This document shows, piece by piece, positions 17,870 through 25,964 of a DNA stretch of 64,000 nucleotides (the stretch's first letter is position 1; every line of letters begins with the position of its first letter). The notes under the pieces were generated by a model, which did no database searches, was not told the DNA's origin, and worked only from the letters and a program-made list of their open reading frames with translations. The stretch is from an uncultured Prochlorococcus sp. (GTDB taxonomy: Bacteria > Cyanobacteriota > Cyanobacteriia > PCC-6307 > Cyanobiaceae): assembly GCF_902536725.1 (NCBI RefSeq), contig NZ_CACAYO010000005.1:1-64000 (forward strand), given 5' to 3'. The position numbers were made by a program, and so were the translations under genes.

Positions 17870-19300
17870 TTAAAGACATCTTTCAATTCGAGATCTATCA
17901 GTTTTAATCTCTGAAAAAAGTTCCCAACTTTGAATTAAATCTGGCCCACTGAGAGATCCAAAAAAAGCTACTCTTAATGATTTCATTAATATCCCTTTTT
18001 TAATATTATGAATTTTTGAGATTTCGTTTATTACTTCTTTGGCTTTCTCTTTATCTAGTTTTGTAGTGTTTTGCTCAGTTAAATAATCTAAGATTAGTTT
18101 TAGAGATGCTTTACTATCCTTGTTTTCCAGAAAATCTTGACCTTCTTTTTGAATTGTAGGTATTAAGAAAAATGGTTTTGATTGATCAATGGCATCTTTT
18201 AAAAGAGTCATAGAGTCTCTAAGCAAAATGGCTAATTTGTATGCCCATTCTTGAGATGGCGGTTCCCAATTATTTTCATCCCAGTACTTTTTCATGATCT
18301 CACTTAACTTTATTGATTCCATATTTTTTATATATTGAGAATTAATCCAGTTGAGTTTTTCCCAACTGAATTTGGCCCCAGCTTTATTTATGTCTGATAA
18401 GTCAAAAATTTCAGATATCTCATCAAGTGAAAGTATTTCTCTGTCGGCAGATTTTGGAGACCAACCTAAAAAAGCCATATAGTTGGATAAGGCCTCAGGT
18501 AAATATCCCATATCTCTAAATTCATCAATTGAGGTAACACAATCTCTTTTAGATAATTTTTTCCCTTCACTATTCAGTATCAAGGGTGTATGCGAAAAAG
18601 TCGGCAAATTAAAATTTAATGCTTTATAAATCAATATTTGTTTTGCGGTGTTCGAGATATGGTCTTCACCCCTTACAACATGAGTAATATTCATGAAATT
18701 ATCATCAACTACAACTGCAAGATTATATAGAGGATCTCCAATCTCATATCCCTTTGCCCTTCTTGACAAAACTAAATCACCACCCAAGTCTTTCCCTTGC
18801 CATTTGATTTCTCCTCTAATCTGATCTACCCATTTAATTTCAATGATTTCATCAATCTTAAACCTTATTACTGAAGTCCTCCCTTGGGATATGAATGTTT
18901 CTATTTCTTCTTTTGAGAGACTTCTGTGCCTATTATCATGCTTTGGAGGTAATCCTTTCTTTTTTTGTTCTTCTCTTAGTTCAGAAATCTCATCTTCTGT
19001 TGTAAAACATCTATATGCAGCTCCACAATCCAATAGCTTTTTGATGTAATTTTTGTGAATCGAAATTCGTTCACTTTGCTTTATAGGTTCTTCATCCCAT
19101 TTAAGTCCAAGCCATTTCAAGCCCTCTAATATATTTTTTGTATATTCAGATTTAGATCGAAGAAAATCTGTATCTTCTATCCTGATGAGAAACTTTCCGC
19201 TTATCTTTTTTGCATACAACCAGTTGAATAATGCTGTTCGCGCTGTCCCAATATGAAATAAACCCGTTGGACTCGGGGCTAGTCTTAATCGTTTTTCCAA
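17870..19300 (-). CDS. gltX: glutamyl-tRNA synthetase
   Basis: Charges tRNA-Glu; in cyanobacteria Glu-tRNA also feeds haem and chlorophyll via glutamyl-tRNA reductase. 476 residues from an apparent TTG start at 19300. Class I signatures: LAPSPTGLFHIGTARTALF (HIGH equivalent HIGT) and KLSKRD (KMSKS equivalent) near residue 242. The length includes the full anticodon-binding domain, ruling out the short Glu-Q-tRNA synthetase. The 5' end lies 17 bp from the 3' end of tRNA-Asp on the same strand, so a tRNA-mRNA transcript is likely. Confidence 0.95.
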   Translation of the reverse strand: MEKRLRLAPSPTGLFHIGTARTALFNWLYAKKISGKFLIRIEDTDFLRSKSEYTKNILEGLKWLGLKWDEEPIKQSERISIHKNYIKKLLDCGAAYRCFTTEDEISELREEQKKKGLPPKHDNRHRSLSKEEIETFISQGRTSVIRFKIDEIIEIKWVDQIRGEIKWQGKDLGGDLVLSRRAKGYEIGDPLYNLAVVVDDNFMNITHVVRGEDHISNTAKQILIYKALNFNLPTFSHTPLILNSEGKKLSKRDCVTSIDEFRDMGYLPEALSNYMAFLGWSPKSADREILSLDEISEIFDLSDINKAGAKFSWEKLNWINSQYIKNMESIKLSEIMKKYWDENNWEPPSQEWAYKLAILLRDSMTLLKDAIDQSKPFFLIPTIQKEGQDFLENKDSKASLKLILDYLTEQNTTKLDKEKAKEVINEISKIHNIKKGILMKSLRVAFFGSLSGPDLIQSWELFSEIKTDRSRIERCL

Positions 19301-19317
19301 ATTTCTTTTAGAAAAAA

Positions 19318-19391
19318 CGGGACCGACGGGATTCGAACCCGCAACTTCCGCCGTGACAGGGCGGTGCTCTAACCAGTTGAACTACGGTCCC
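19318..19391 (-). tRNA. trnD: tRNA-Asp (GTC anticodon)
   Basis: 74-nt cloverleaf on the minus strand. Acceptor GGGACCG pairs with CGGTCCC, discriminator G (the Asp identity base), anticodon loop CTGTCAC with GTC, and the T loop GGTTCGAATCC. CCA is not encoded. It lies immediately upstream of gltX. Confidence 0.97.
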
Positions 19392-19399
19392 AGGTTTTC

Positions 19400-19419
19400 G
19401 TTCTAAATTTATTTAGAAC
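19400..19419. repeat. perfect inverted repeat upstream of tRNA-Asp
   Basis: Nine-bp arms (GTTCTAAAT / ATTTAGAAC) separated by TT, 8 bp upstream of the tRNA-Asp 5' end. It has no U-tract on the minus strand, so it is a poor terminator. It could be an operator or part of the tRNA promoter region, or chance in AT-rich DNA. Confidence 0.4.
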
Positions 19420-19540
19420 TTCATTCTTAAAATTATCAGATCATAATACTTAATTTATGGGGTTGTAATAAAAAAAATTTATTAATTTGAGGATTTACAG
19501 AAATAATCAGTTTTTTAACTGCCTTAGTGTAGACAACTAT

Positions 19541-19735
19541 TTATTTTTGAGGTCTAAAACCAGCAGGTTCTATCAACCTAACTTGATTGCCTCTAGCAGT
19601 AAATTCTCTGCCTTGGTCACTTTGTACGACAACTCTTCCACCAGACTTAACTCTGATAACTCTTGCACGAACCCATCCTAAAGCAGCTGATTCGAGGACT
19701 TTAACTACGTCCCCAGGTTGAAGATCTAACTCCAT
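19541..19735 (-). CDS. small basic SH3-like/beta-barrel protein, function unknown
   Basis: 64 residues (MELDLQPGDVVKVLESAALG ...). The pattern PGDVVKVLE-x-GWVRARVIRVKSGGRVVVQS with a final QVRLIEP segment predicts five short beta strands of an SH3 or KOW-like barrel. It is rich in Arg, with no Cys and no membrane segment. It is flanked by tRNA-Trp (35 bp upstream) and tRNA-Asp. The DNA appears less AT-rich than nearby unknown genes, as in well-expressed genes. A nucleic-acid or ribosome-associated role is possible by fold and context only. It is not an obvious match to NdhS, another small SH3-like cyanobacterial protein. Confidence 0.8.
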   Translation of the reverse strand: MELDLQPGDVVKVLESAALGWVRARVIRVKSGGRVVVQSDQGREFTARGNQVRLIEPAGFRPQK

Positions 19736-19770
19736 CTTATGAAAAAATGATTTACATAATGTTGATCAAA

Positions 19771-19843
19771 CGCGTCGTGGAGGACTTGAACCCCCGACAT
19801 CAGGTTTTGGAGACCTGCGTTCTACCAACTGAACTAACGACGC
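19771..19843 (-). tRNA. trnW: tRNA-Trp (CCA anticodon)
   Basis: 73-nt cloverleaf on the minus strand. Acceptor GCGTCGT pairs with ACGACGC, discriminator G, anticodon loop CTCCAAA with CCA, and the T loop GGTTCAAGTCC. CCA is not encoded. It lies between rplS and the SH3-like gene, all on one strand. Confidence 0.97.
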
Positions 19844-19896
19844 ATTTAAATAATTATAAGCGTCTTTGTGACCAATAAGTTGATTAATTTACAACT

Positions 19897-20367
19897 TTAT
19901 CGATCAAAGCGTTGTTTTACGCGAGTAGCTTTTCCTACTCTATCTCTCAGATAGAATAATTTAGCTCTTCTTACTTTACCTCTACGTTCAACTTTTAGAG
20001 AGGCAACCTGTGGACTATGTAGCATAAATACTCTTTCAACACCTATACCCTGAAAAATTCTTCTAACTGTAATAGTCTGGTTGATACCTCCATGCCTTTT
20101 TGCTATGACAACACCTTCGTAAGGTTGGACTCTTTCTTTATTACCTTCTGTAATTTTTACTCCAACTTTAACAGTGTCCCCAACATATATTTCAGGTAAT
20201 TCTTTTTTTAATTGTTCATTCTCAAATTCCTTAATAAGATTTGATGCGCTAAAGGTTTGTGCATTCTCAGAAACCGTATTTTTTTCTTTTTGTTCAACTG
20301 CTACATCAACTGATGCGGCAGCTTTAATACTGGTTTCTAATCCCTTCTCTTGTTTCTCTTTGGCCAT
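19897..20367 (-). CDS. rplS: 50S ribosomal protein L19 with N-terminal extension
   Basis: Large-subunit protein at the interface with the 30S subunit. The L19 core starts at about residue 43 ([20 protein letters not shown]) and has the standard [42 protein letters not shown] and [20 protein letters not shown] segments. E. coli L19 has about 115 residues; this one has 156 because of an extra Ala/Glu/Lys-rich, probably disordered N terminus. It is the head of a same-strand run with two tRNAs and gltX. Confidence 0.96.
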   Translation of the reverse strand: MAKEKQEKGLETSIKAAASVDVAVEQKEKNTVSENAQTFSASNLIKEFENEQLKKELPEIYVGDTVKVGVKITEGNKERVQPYEGVVIAKRHGGINQTITVRRIFQGIGVERVFMLHSPQVASLKVERRGKVRRAKLFYLRDRVGKATRVKQRFDR

Positions 20368-20399
20368 TTTGGTCTTTATTGTCCTACAAGTTCTATATC

Positions 20400-20708
20400 T
20401 TAACCTTTTGACTCGCCTTTAGTAACCTTTTTGGTAAATGAAATTGTTTTTGAAAACATTTGGAATCCTGTTACAAGCATCCATAAAACTCCAAGGGAAT
20501 TAAGTATTACGTATATAAGTTCTCCATTATCTCCAAGCCATTCGCCCTCATGGAGAGACATTAACCAATGAACTTGTTCTCTAGAGTAACCTAATAAATC
20601 TTTTGAAACCCTATAAAGAAGACCAGTAATTGAAGATATAAATAATGGAAGAAAAACCCAGGGCGCCAAAGCTTTATGAAATTGCCTAGAATTAAATAAA
20701 CTTTTCAT
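20400..20708 (-). CDS. PepSY-type membrane protein
   Basis: 102 residues with two hydrophobic helices (about 14-33, [20 protein letters not shown], and about 64-86, [20 protein letters not shown]). The [24 protein letters not shown] opening and the central [11 protein letters not shown] resemble PepSY-associated transmembrane proteins. Some relatives are linked to iron reduction or peptidase inhibition; nothing here fixes the function. 32 bp upstream of rplS on the same strand, divergent from map. Confidence 0.75.
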   Translation of the reverse strand: MKSLFNSRQFHKALAPWVFLPLFISSITGLLYRVSKDLLGYSREQVHWLMSLHEGEWLGDNGELIYVILNSLGVLWMLVTGFQMFSKTISFTKKVTKGESKG

Positions 20709-20803
20709 TTTTGTTTCTTTCCCATTGTTATTGATAGATTTAAAGTAGCCAAGACCATTAAGGCTATTTTGAAGATATTTAACTATTACTATTATTTATT
20801 CCA

Positions 20804-21643
20804 ATGAGACATTTTGCAGATCTTTTGTTAAACAAAAATAATTCCAAAGCCAATGATCAAGTTCCTTTTATTCAAAGGAGAAGAGGAATCGAAATAAAGT
20901 CTTCACGAGAAATAAATTTGATGAAAAAATCTAGCAGGATCGTAGCAACTGTTTTGAGGGAAATTAATGACTTAATTAAACCTGGAATGAGTACAAAAGA
21001 TTTAGATGATTTCGCAGAAAAGAGAATAAAAAGTTTTGGAGCTGTGCCAAGTTTCAAGGGCTACCATGGATTCCCTTCTAGTATTTGTTCTAGTATTAAT
21101 AATGAGGTTGTCCACGGGATTCCAAGTAAAAATAAAATAATTAAAAATGGTGATTTGGTTAAAATTGATACAGGGGCATATTTAGATGGTTTTCATGGAG
21201 ATAGTTGTATATCAATTTGTGTAGGAGAAGTTAGTCCAAAGGTTCAAAAACTTAGCGACATAGCTTATAAAGCATTGTTCGCTGGGCTTTCGAAAATCAA
21301 GGCAGGGAATACACTTCTAGATGTGGCTGGAGAAATTGAAGACGTTGTTGTAAAAAATGGTTTCAGTGTTGTAGAAGACTATACAGGTCATGGGGTCGGA
21401 AGAAATCTTCATGAAGAACCATCGGTATTTAATTTTAGAACCAATGAATTGCCTAACGTAGTTCTACGTGAAGGAATGACATTAGCGGTGGAACCTATTG
21501 TTAATGAAGGGACTAAATTTTGCAAAACACTAAATGATAGATGGACTGTAATAACAAAAGATGGAAAACTATCGGCCCAATGGGAGCATACAATAGTTGT
21601 TTTAAAAGATGGTATTGAAATATTGACAGATCGAGATTTCTAG
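20804..21643 (+). CDS. map: methionine aminopeptidase, type I
   Basis: Removes the initiator Met from nascent proteins. 279 residues; a roughly 35-residue N-terminal extension precedes the pita-bread core, which starts at REINLMKKSSRIVATVLREI. Metal ligands are in IDTGAYLDGFHGD (two Asp), TGHGVGRNLHEEP (His), AVEPIVNEG (Glu) and the final QWEHTIVV (Glu). It converges on the SDR gene with 3 bp between stops. Confidence 0.95.
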   Translation: MRHFADLLLNKNNSKANDQVPFIQRRRGIEIKSSREINLMKKSSRIVATVLREINDLIKPGMSTKDLDDFAEKRIKSFGAVPSFKGYHGFPSSICSSINNEVVHGIPSKNKIIKNGDLVKIDTGAYLDGFHGDSCISICVGEVSPKVQKLSDIAYKALFAGLSKIKAGNTLLDVAGEIEDVVVKNGFSVVEDYTGHGVGRNLHEEPSVFNFRTNELPNVVLREGMTLAVEPIVNEGTKFCKTLNDRWTVITKDGKLSAQWEHTIVVLKDGIEILTDRDF

Positions 21644-21646
21644 ATA

Positions 21647-22366
21647 TTAAGATTTGTACTTATAGATGATTTGGCAATACAAAAAATTAAAAAACTCTTT
21701 CAATGGAAAAAGTAAGTAGGTTATAGGGTTTGGACTTATTATTATTAAATAACTATTTGAATTGGCTAAATCATAAATTTTTTTTGAAACAAATTTGGGA
21801 CTCATTATTCCTAAAGGATTTAGTTCTGATTTAAAAGGTCCTAAGATGATTTTTTTAATTATTAATTTTTTTTTGGTATTTTTATCCTGAAGATTTTTTT
21901 TGAAAGAAACTAATTGACCAATTAAGGATTTACTAATCTCATATGATGGATTTAGTGCTGGCAATATTTCTGCTTCAGATGTATTTATCCAGATTTCTTT
22001 TTTTGTTAGTGAATCATTAGTTAGAGCAATATCTTCAAATAAATTTAATAATTTGAATTTGCTTAATGCATTTATTTTTATTGATTTTTCATAATTGGAA
22101 TTTTCTCTACTCAAATCATAGATACCATGGTTCAAAATTAATATGTCTATCTTTTCTAATTGTTTTTTTAATGATGACTCTTTCCCACATTCCCACTTAA
22201 TCCATTTATTCGGAGATTCGAGATTTATTTCATAATTAGTTTTACTATGAGTAAATCCAATCACTTTGTATCCTTTTTGACGAAACAATTTTGTTAATTC
22301 TTTCCCTAGCGCACCTGAGGCTCCAGTAATCCCTATAGTTTTTTCGCTTTTGGTTGAATTTACCAT
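21647..22366 (-). CDS. short-chain dehydrogenase/reductase, substrate unknown
   Basis: 239 residues. Rossmann motif TGASGALGKELTKLFRQKGY at residues 14-33, an LILNHGIYD segment (NNAG equivalent) near 93, and YEISKSLIGQ (Tyr-x3-Lys) with an upstream NTSEAE (Ser) as the catalytic set. The C terminus is hydrophobic (LIIISPNPITYLLFPLKEFF), possibly a membrane-associated tail. Neighbours give no pathway hint; it is divergent from the BioD-like gene. Confidence 0.8.
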   Translation of the reverse strand: MVNSTKSEKTIGITGASGALGKELTKLFRQKGYKVIGFTHSKTNYEINLESPNKWIKWECGKESSLKKQLEKIDILILNHGIYDLSRENSNYEKSIKINALSKFKLLNLFEDIALTNDSLTKKEIWINTSEAEILPALNPSYEISKSLIGQLVSFKKNLQDKNTKKKLIIKKIILGPFKSELNPLGIMSPKFVSKKIYDLANSNSYLIIISPNPITYLLFPLKEFFNFLYCQIIYKYKS

Positions 22367-22521
22367 TTTGCTTGATTTTTTATTAGATACAAAATAATTA
22401 AAATAAATTTACCAAAAAAAGATTATTTATTTTTTTTATTTGATTAAAACTCATAAATAAATATTTGTTTAGTTCTGAAAAAAATATTATCTTAAACCTA
22501 TTGATAGATAATTTTCTAATT

Positions 22522-23631
22522 ATGAGCGATATATTATTAATTGGTTCATGTGAGCCATTTAGTGGTAAGTCTGCAATGGTTCTTGGAATAGCAAAAAAAC
22601 TTTTACAGAATAAAAAAAAAGTACGCATAGGAAAACCTCTAGCAACATGTATTGAGCTTACTAATCTTCCTTCAATGTCTTACGAAGGATTAATAGATGA
22701 TGACGTTAAGTTTATTGGATCTACATTAAATATCGATGAGGAGAATTTAATTTCTTCAGTAGGATTATTGGACAATATATCAGCTGAAAAAAGAATCTTC
22801 AATAAAGACTTACTCCCTGGGAAAGGTTTTGATCAGATTGAAAGATTGGTTAATGATGATTTTGAAGGTCTGAATATTTTTGAGGCAGCTGGAAGTCTTT
22901 ATGAAGGTATGGTTTATGGCTTAAGTCTCCCACAACTAGCTAAAGATTTAGATGCGAAAGTTTTGATTGTGAATTTATGGGAAGATTGTAAAAGTGTGGA
23001 TGCATTACTTGATGCAAAAAATCAATTAGGTGAGAAATTGGCTGGGGTTGTATTGAATGGAGTTTTGCCGCAAGAAGTCGATAAAGTAAAAAATGAAATA
23101 ATACCTTCACTTAAAGATCTTGATATTGAAGTGTTTGGGGTTATGCCTAAATCACCACTTCTTAGAAGTGTAACCGTAGGTGAACTAGTAAGAAGATTAG
23201 ATGCCCAAGTAATTTGTTGCCCTGAAAAAGATCAATTACTTGTTGAAACATTAAGTATTGGTGCGATGGGGGTGAATTCTGCAATGGAATTTTTTAGAAG
23301 AAGACGAAATATGGCAGTAGTTACTGGAGCTGATAGAACTGATATCCAACTTGCCGCTCTGGAGGCTTCGACTCAATGCCTTATTTTAACTGGTTTAGGA
23401 GACCCTTTGTCACAATTGATTCATAGAGCAGAGGAATTGGAAGTACCAATTTTAAAGGTGGAATTAGATACTCTTTCCTCCGTAGAAATTATTGAACAAG
23501 CTTTTGGTCATGTCAGAATACATGAATCAATTAAAGCTTCTTATGCTATTCAATTAGTTCAAGAGCATGTAAATCTAGAAGGAATTCTCGAAAAGATAGA
23601 TTTTCCCTGCAATTTTTCAGATAAATGCTAA
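22522..23631 (+). CDS. BioD-like P-loop + DRTGG-domain protein (phosphotransacetylase N-terminus-like)
   Basis: 369 residues from ATG 22522; an upstream in-frame TTG at 22465 is less likely. The N-terminal half is a P-loop NTPase of the dethiobiotin-synthase/CobB type (LLIGSCEPFSGKSAMVLGIA); the C-terminal half is a DRTGG domain (VVTGADRTDIQLAALEAS ... GDPLSQLIHRAEELEVPILK). The same pair of domains forms the N terminus of long phosphotransacetylases, but the catalytic PTA domain is absent, so it should not be called Pta. First of a plus-strand run with SLOG and YajQ genes. A regulatory or nucleotide-sensing role is inference. Confidence 0.82.
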   Translation: MSDILLIGSCEPFSGKSAMVLGIAKKLLQNKKKVRIGKPLATCIELTNLPSMSYEGLIDDDVKFIGSTLNIDEENLISSVGLLDNISAEKRIFNKDLLPGKGFDQIERLVNDDFEGLNIFEAAGSLYEGMVYGLSLPQLAKDLDAKVLIVNLWEDCKSVDALLDAKNQLGEKLAGVVLNGVLPQEVDKVKNEIIPSLKDLDIEVFGVMPKSPLLRSVTVGELVRRLDAQVICCPEKDQLLVETLSIGAMGVNSAMEFFRRRRNMAVVTGADRTDIQLAALEASTQCLILTGLGDPLSQLIHRAEELEVPILKVELDTLSSVEIIEQAFGHVRIHESIKASYAIQLVQEHVNLEGILEKIDFPCNFSDKC

Positions 23632-23656
23632 TTTCAAATATAGGAACTTTATTATT

Positions 23657-24169
23657 TTGAGTCGCTCTTTAGATCTACCAGCAACTGCAGGCGTTGATGC
23701 CTTAGCTCAAGAACTTGCAAAACTTCAAGATAATGGCAAAAGAAGAATTGCTTTTTTAGGTAGTAGACACGTACCGGTTGTAGATATACACCTAATTGAG
23801 TTAATAGCAAGATCTTTAGCGGAGGAAGGACATAATATCCTTACTTCTGGATCTCAAGGTGTCAATGCAGCTGTTATTCGAGCTGTCTTAGATATTAACC
23901 CATCATTATTAACTGTTTTATTACCACAAAGCCTCGATAGACAAGTACCCGAAATAAAGGATCAACTTGAGAGAGTTATGCATTTGGTTGAAAAAAGTGA
24001 AAATGATGAATTACCTTTGCCACTTGCAAGTAGTCTTTGTAATCAAGAAATTATTACTAGGTGCGATCAATTAATATGTTTTGCCTTTCACGATAGTGAA
24101 ACTTTGCTAAATAGTTGTAGATGTGCGGAAGAAATGGGAAAAATGGTTAGTTTGTTATTTTTTGATTAA
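23657..24169 (+). CDS. SLOG/DprA-like Rossmann-fold protein
   Basis: 170 residues from a TTG start. The core RRIAFLGSRHVPVVDIHLIE ... HNILTSGSQGVNAAVIRAVL (about 28-77) matches the nucleotide-binding Rossmannoid found in DprA, LOG and other SLOG proteins (G-S-x-G-V/A-x-x-A). Some such proteins are labelled DNA recombination-mediator protein A. It lacks the rest of DprA, so a DNA-uptake role is doubtful; binding of a nucleotide or nucleotide-derived ligand is more likely. It follows the P-loop/DRTGG gene by 25 bp. Confidence 0.78.
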   Translation: MSRSLDLPATAGVDALAQELAKLQDNGKRRIAFLGSRHVPVVDIHLIELIARSLAEEGHNILTSGSQGVNAAVIRAVLDINPSLLTVLLPQSLDRQVPEIKDQLERVMHLVEKSENDELPLPLASSLCNQEIITRCDQLICFAFHDSETLLNSCRCAEEMGKMVSLLFFD

Positions 24170-24235
24170 ATTAATCCATTTCCCCTTATTCAAAGTTGAT
24201 TTATGCTAGTAGTATTTATCGTTCAGTAATTTACT

Positions 24236-24733
24236 ATGGCAGAAAGTTTTTCATTTGATGTAGTTTCTGATTTTGATAGACAGGAATTAGTTAACACTTT
24301 GGATCAAGTAAAAAGAGAAATTTCTCAGCGTTACGATCTGAAGGGCACAGATACTTCAGTTGAATTAGATAAAGAAAATATTTTTATAATCACCAATAGT
24401 GAGCTAACATTAAATGCTGTGAATGACATAATTAGACAAAAGGCAATAAAAAGAAACTTATCTTTAAAAATATTTGACTACGGCCAAATTGAGATGGTTA
24501 GTGGTAATAGAGTAAAACAGACAATTTTATTAAAGCAAGGAATTAAACAAGAAATTGCAAAAAAAATCAGTAAAAATATTAGAGATCAAATAAAAAAAAT
24601 TAATGTCAGCATTAATGGAGAAACACTCAGAGTTGCTAGTAAGAGCAAAAATGATCTTCAATTAGCAATTAAGCTTGTTAGTCAGTTGGAAGAGTCTTTG
24701 AACATTCCTCTAAAAGCTAATAACTTTCGATAA
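24236..24733 (+). CDS. yajQ: YajQ family nucleotide-binding protein (UPF0234)
   Basis: 165 residues: MAESFSFDVVSDFDRQELVN, followed by QRYDLKGTDTSVELD, the core YajQ motif, and a second RNP-like half (KQEIAKKISKNIRDQIKKIN ... GETLRVASKSKNDLQ). Two ferredoxin-like domains are expected. Homologues bind GTP/ATP, tRNA or, in Xanthomonas, cyclic di-GMP; which applies in a picocyanobacterium is unknown. 66 bp after the SLOG gene. Confidence 0.92.
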   Translation: MAESFSFDVVSDFDRQELVNTLDQVKREISQRYDLKGTDTSVELDKENIFIITNSELTLNAVNDIIRQKAIKRNLSLKIFDYGQIEMVSGNRVKQTILLKQGIKQEIAKKISKNIRDQIKKINVSINGETLRVASKSKNDLQLAIKLVSQLEESLNIPLKANNFR

Positions 24734-24758
24734 AATCTTTAGTAAGTTTTTTTTAAAT

Positions 24759-24968
24759 ATGGCAGATTATTCTCAATCTCTCATCAAATCATTGATTAAA
24801 AAAGTAAAAGAATACCCTCGTTTTTCAAAAAAAGAAATAGAGAAATTTTGTTGGATGGCGGTACATGAGCATAAGCATGGTGTTTTACCCTCTGAATATG
24901 ACATTAGGGAGATAGATGAGGAACTTTATTTAGAACTTTTGGAAGAGTTTAAACTAAATATCTACTAA
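24759..24968 (+). CDS. small conserved protein, function unknown
   Basis: 69 residues (MADYSQSLIKSLIKKVKEYP ...). Mostly alpha-helical and highly charged, with KKEIEKFCWMAVHEHKHGVL containing His-Glu-His and a very acidic C terminus (REIDEELYLELLEEFKLNIY). No membrane segment. It follows yajQ by 25 bp on the same strand and may belong to that transcript. Coding potential is supported by start, spacing and amphipathic pattern; no family recognised. Confidence 0.7.
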   Translation: MADYSQSLIKSLIKKVKEYPRFSKKEIEKFCWMAVHEHKHGVLPSEYDIREIDEELYLELLEEFKLNIY

Positions 24969-25079
24969 AAAATATCTATATATTTATATTTACAATTATT
25001 AAAAAAATATTTTAATTAAATGTCTTATTAATGCACTAATTAGTCTATTTAAATATGATTAATTAAAAGAAAAAATTTA

Positions 25080-25883
25080 ATGTCAACATCCTTTAAAAAT
25101 GTTACACCAACAGGCCCTGGTGGTACAGCAACGTTATTAATCGTATTGTCTTTTACCGGCTTTCTCTTGCTCACCCAAGCTCTGTTTGTTGTTCCTTCTG
25201 GACAAGTTGCAGTTGTTACAACTCTTGGGAAAGTAAGCGGTCCCTCTAGAAGAGCTGGTTTAAACTTTAAACTTCCATTCGTTCAGTCAGTTTATCCATT
25301 TGATATAAAAACCCAAGTTCAACCAGAAAAATTTGAAACATTAACTAAAGATCTGCAAGTTATTAGGGCTACAGCTACTGTTAAATATTCAGTAAAACCT
25401 AACGAAGCGGGAAGGATATTTGCAACAATTGCTAGTAGAAATAGCGATGTTTATCAAAAAATTGTTCAGCCATCTTTGCTAAAAGCTTTAAAATCAGTCT
25501 TCTCTCAATATGAGCTAGAAACAATTGCTACTGAATTTGCAGTAATTTCTGAAAAAGTAGGCGATACTGTTGCACAAGAACTGAACTCCTTCGATTATGT
25601 AGATGTTAAAAGCTTAGATCTTACTGGATTAGAGATTGCTGAAGAATATAGAGCTGCAATTGAACAAAAGCAAATAGCCGGTCAGCAATTACTAAGGGCA
25701 AAGACAGAAGTTGAAATAGCTGAACAAGAAGCTCTTAGGTATGAGACATTAAATAGAAGTCTCGACGATCAGGTGCTTTTCAAATTATTTCTCGACAAAT
25801 GGGATGGTAGTACACAGGTTGTTCCTGGCCTACCTGGTTCAGAAGGAGGTAGTCCCCCAGTAATAGTTGGTGGTAGGAGATAA
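25080..25883 (+). CDS. SPFH/prohibitin-family membrane protein
   Basis: 267 residues. N-terminal membrane helix (about 17-40, ATLLIVLSFTGFLLLTQALF), then a prohibitin-type SPFH domain (VPSGQVAVVTTLGKVSGPSR, GLNFKLPFVQSVYPFDIKTQ) and a coiled-coil rich in Ala/Glu (about 195-225, AAIEQKQIAGQQLLRAKTEV). Prohibitins form ring scaffolds and modulate membrane proteases such as FtsH. Related cyanobacterial proteins exist (Slr1106 type). A strong hairpin terminator follows. Confidence 0.88.
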   Translation: MSTSFKNVTPTGPGGTATLLIVLSFTGFLLLTQALFVVPSGQVAVVTTLGKVSGPSRRAGLNFKLPFVQSVYPFDIKTQVQPEKFETLTKDLQVIRATATVKYSVKPNEAGRIFATIASRNSDVYQKIVQPSLLKALKSVFSQYELETIATEFAVISEKVGDTVAQELNSFDYVDVKSLDLTGLEIAEEYRAAIEQKQIAGQQLLRAKTEVEIAEQEALRYETLNRSLDDQVLFKLFLDKWDGSTQVVPGLPGSEGGSPPVIVGGRR

Positions 25884-25913
25884 TTATATAAAAATAATCT
25901 TTTTATAAGTTTA

Positions 25914-25964
25914 AATCATTTATTTATTTTTCTTCAAGGAAGATAAGTAAATGATTATTTTTTT
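25914..25964 (+). terminator. intrinsic terminator after the prohibitin gene, overlapping the hemL stop
   Basis: Outer stem of 9 bp (25914-25922 with 25948-25956, AATCATTTA / TAAATGATT), an inner 5-bp stem TCTTC / GAAGA with an AAG loop, and a bulged middle. On the plus strand it is followed by seven U residues (25958-25964). The U-tract and the stem end lie within the last codons and stop of hemL on the other strand. Confidence 0.7.

Noticed and set aside
17485-17886. 133-codon minus-strand frame opposite the antiporter
   Set aside because: Shadow frame whose composition follows the antiporter codons; it also crosses into the gltX end.
17870-19300. Glutamyl-Q tRNA(Asp) synthetase, suggested by the adjacent tRNA-Asp
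   Set aside because: At 476 residues it contains the full anticodon-binding region, which Glu-Q-RS lacks.
22522-23631. Annotation as phosphate acetyltransferase
   Set aside because: Only the P-loop and DRTGG domains are present; the catalytic PTA domain is absent.
23657-24169. DprA (DNA uptake) gene
   Set aside because: Only the SLOG/Rossmann core is present and the protein is about half the length of DprA.
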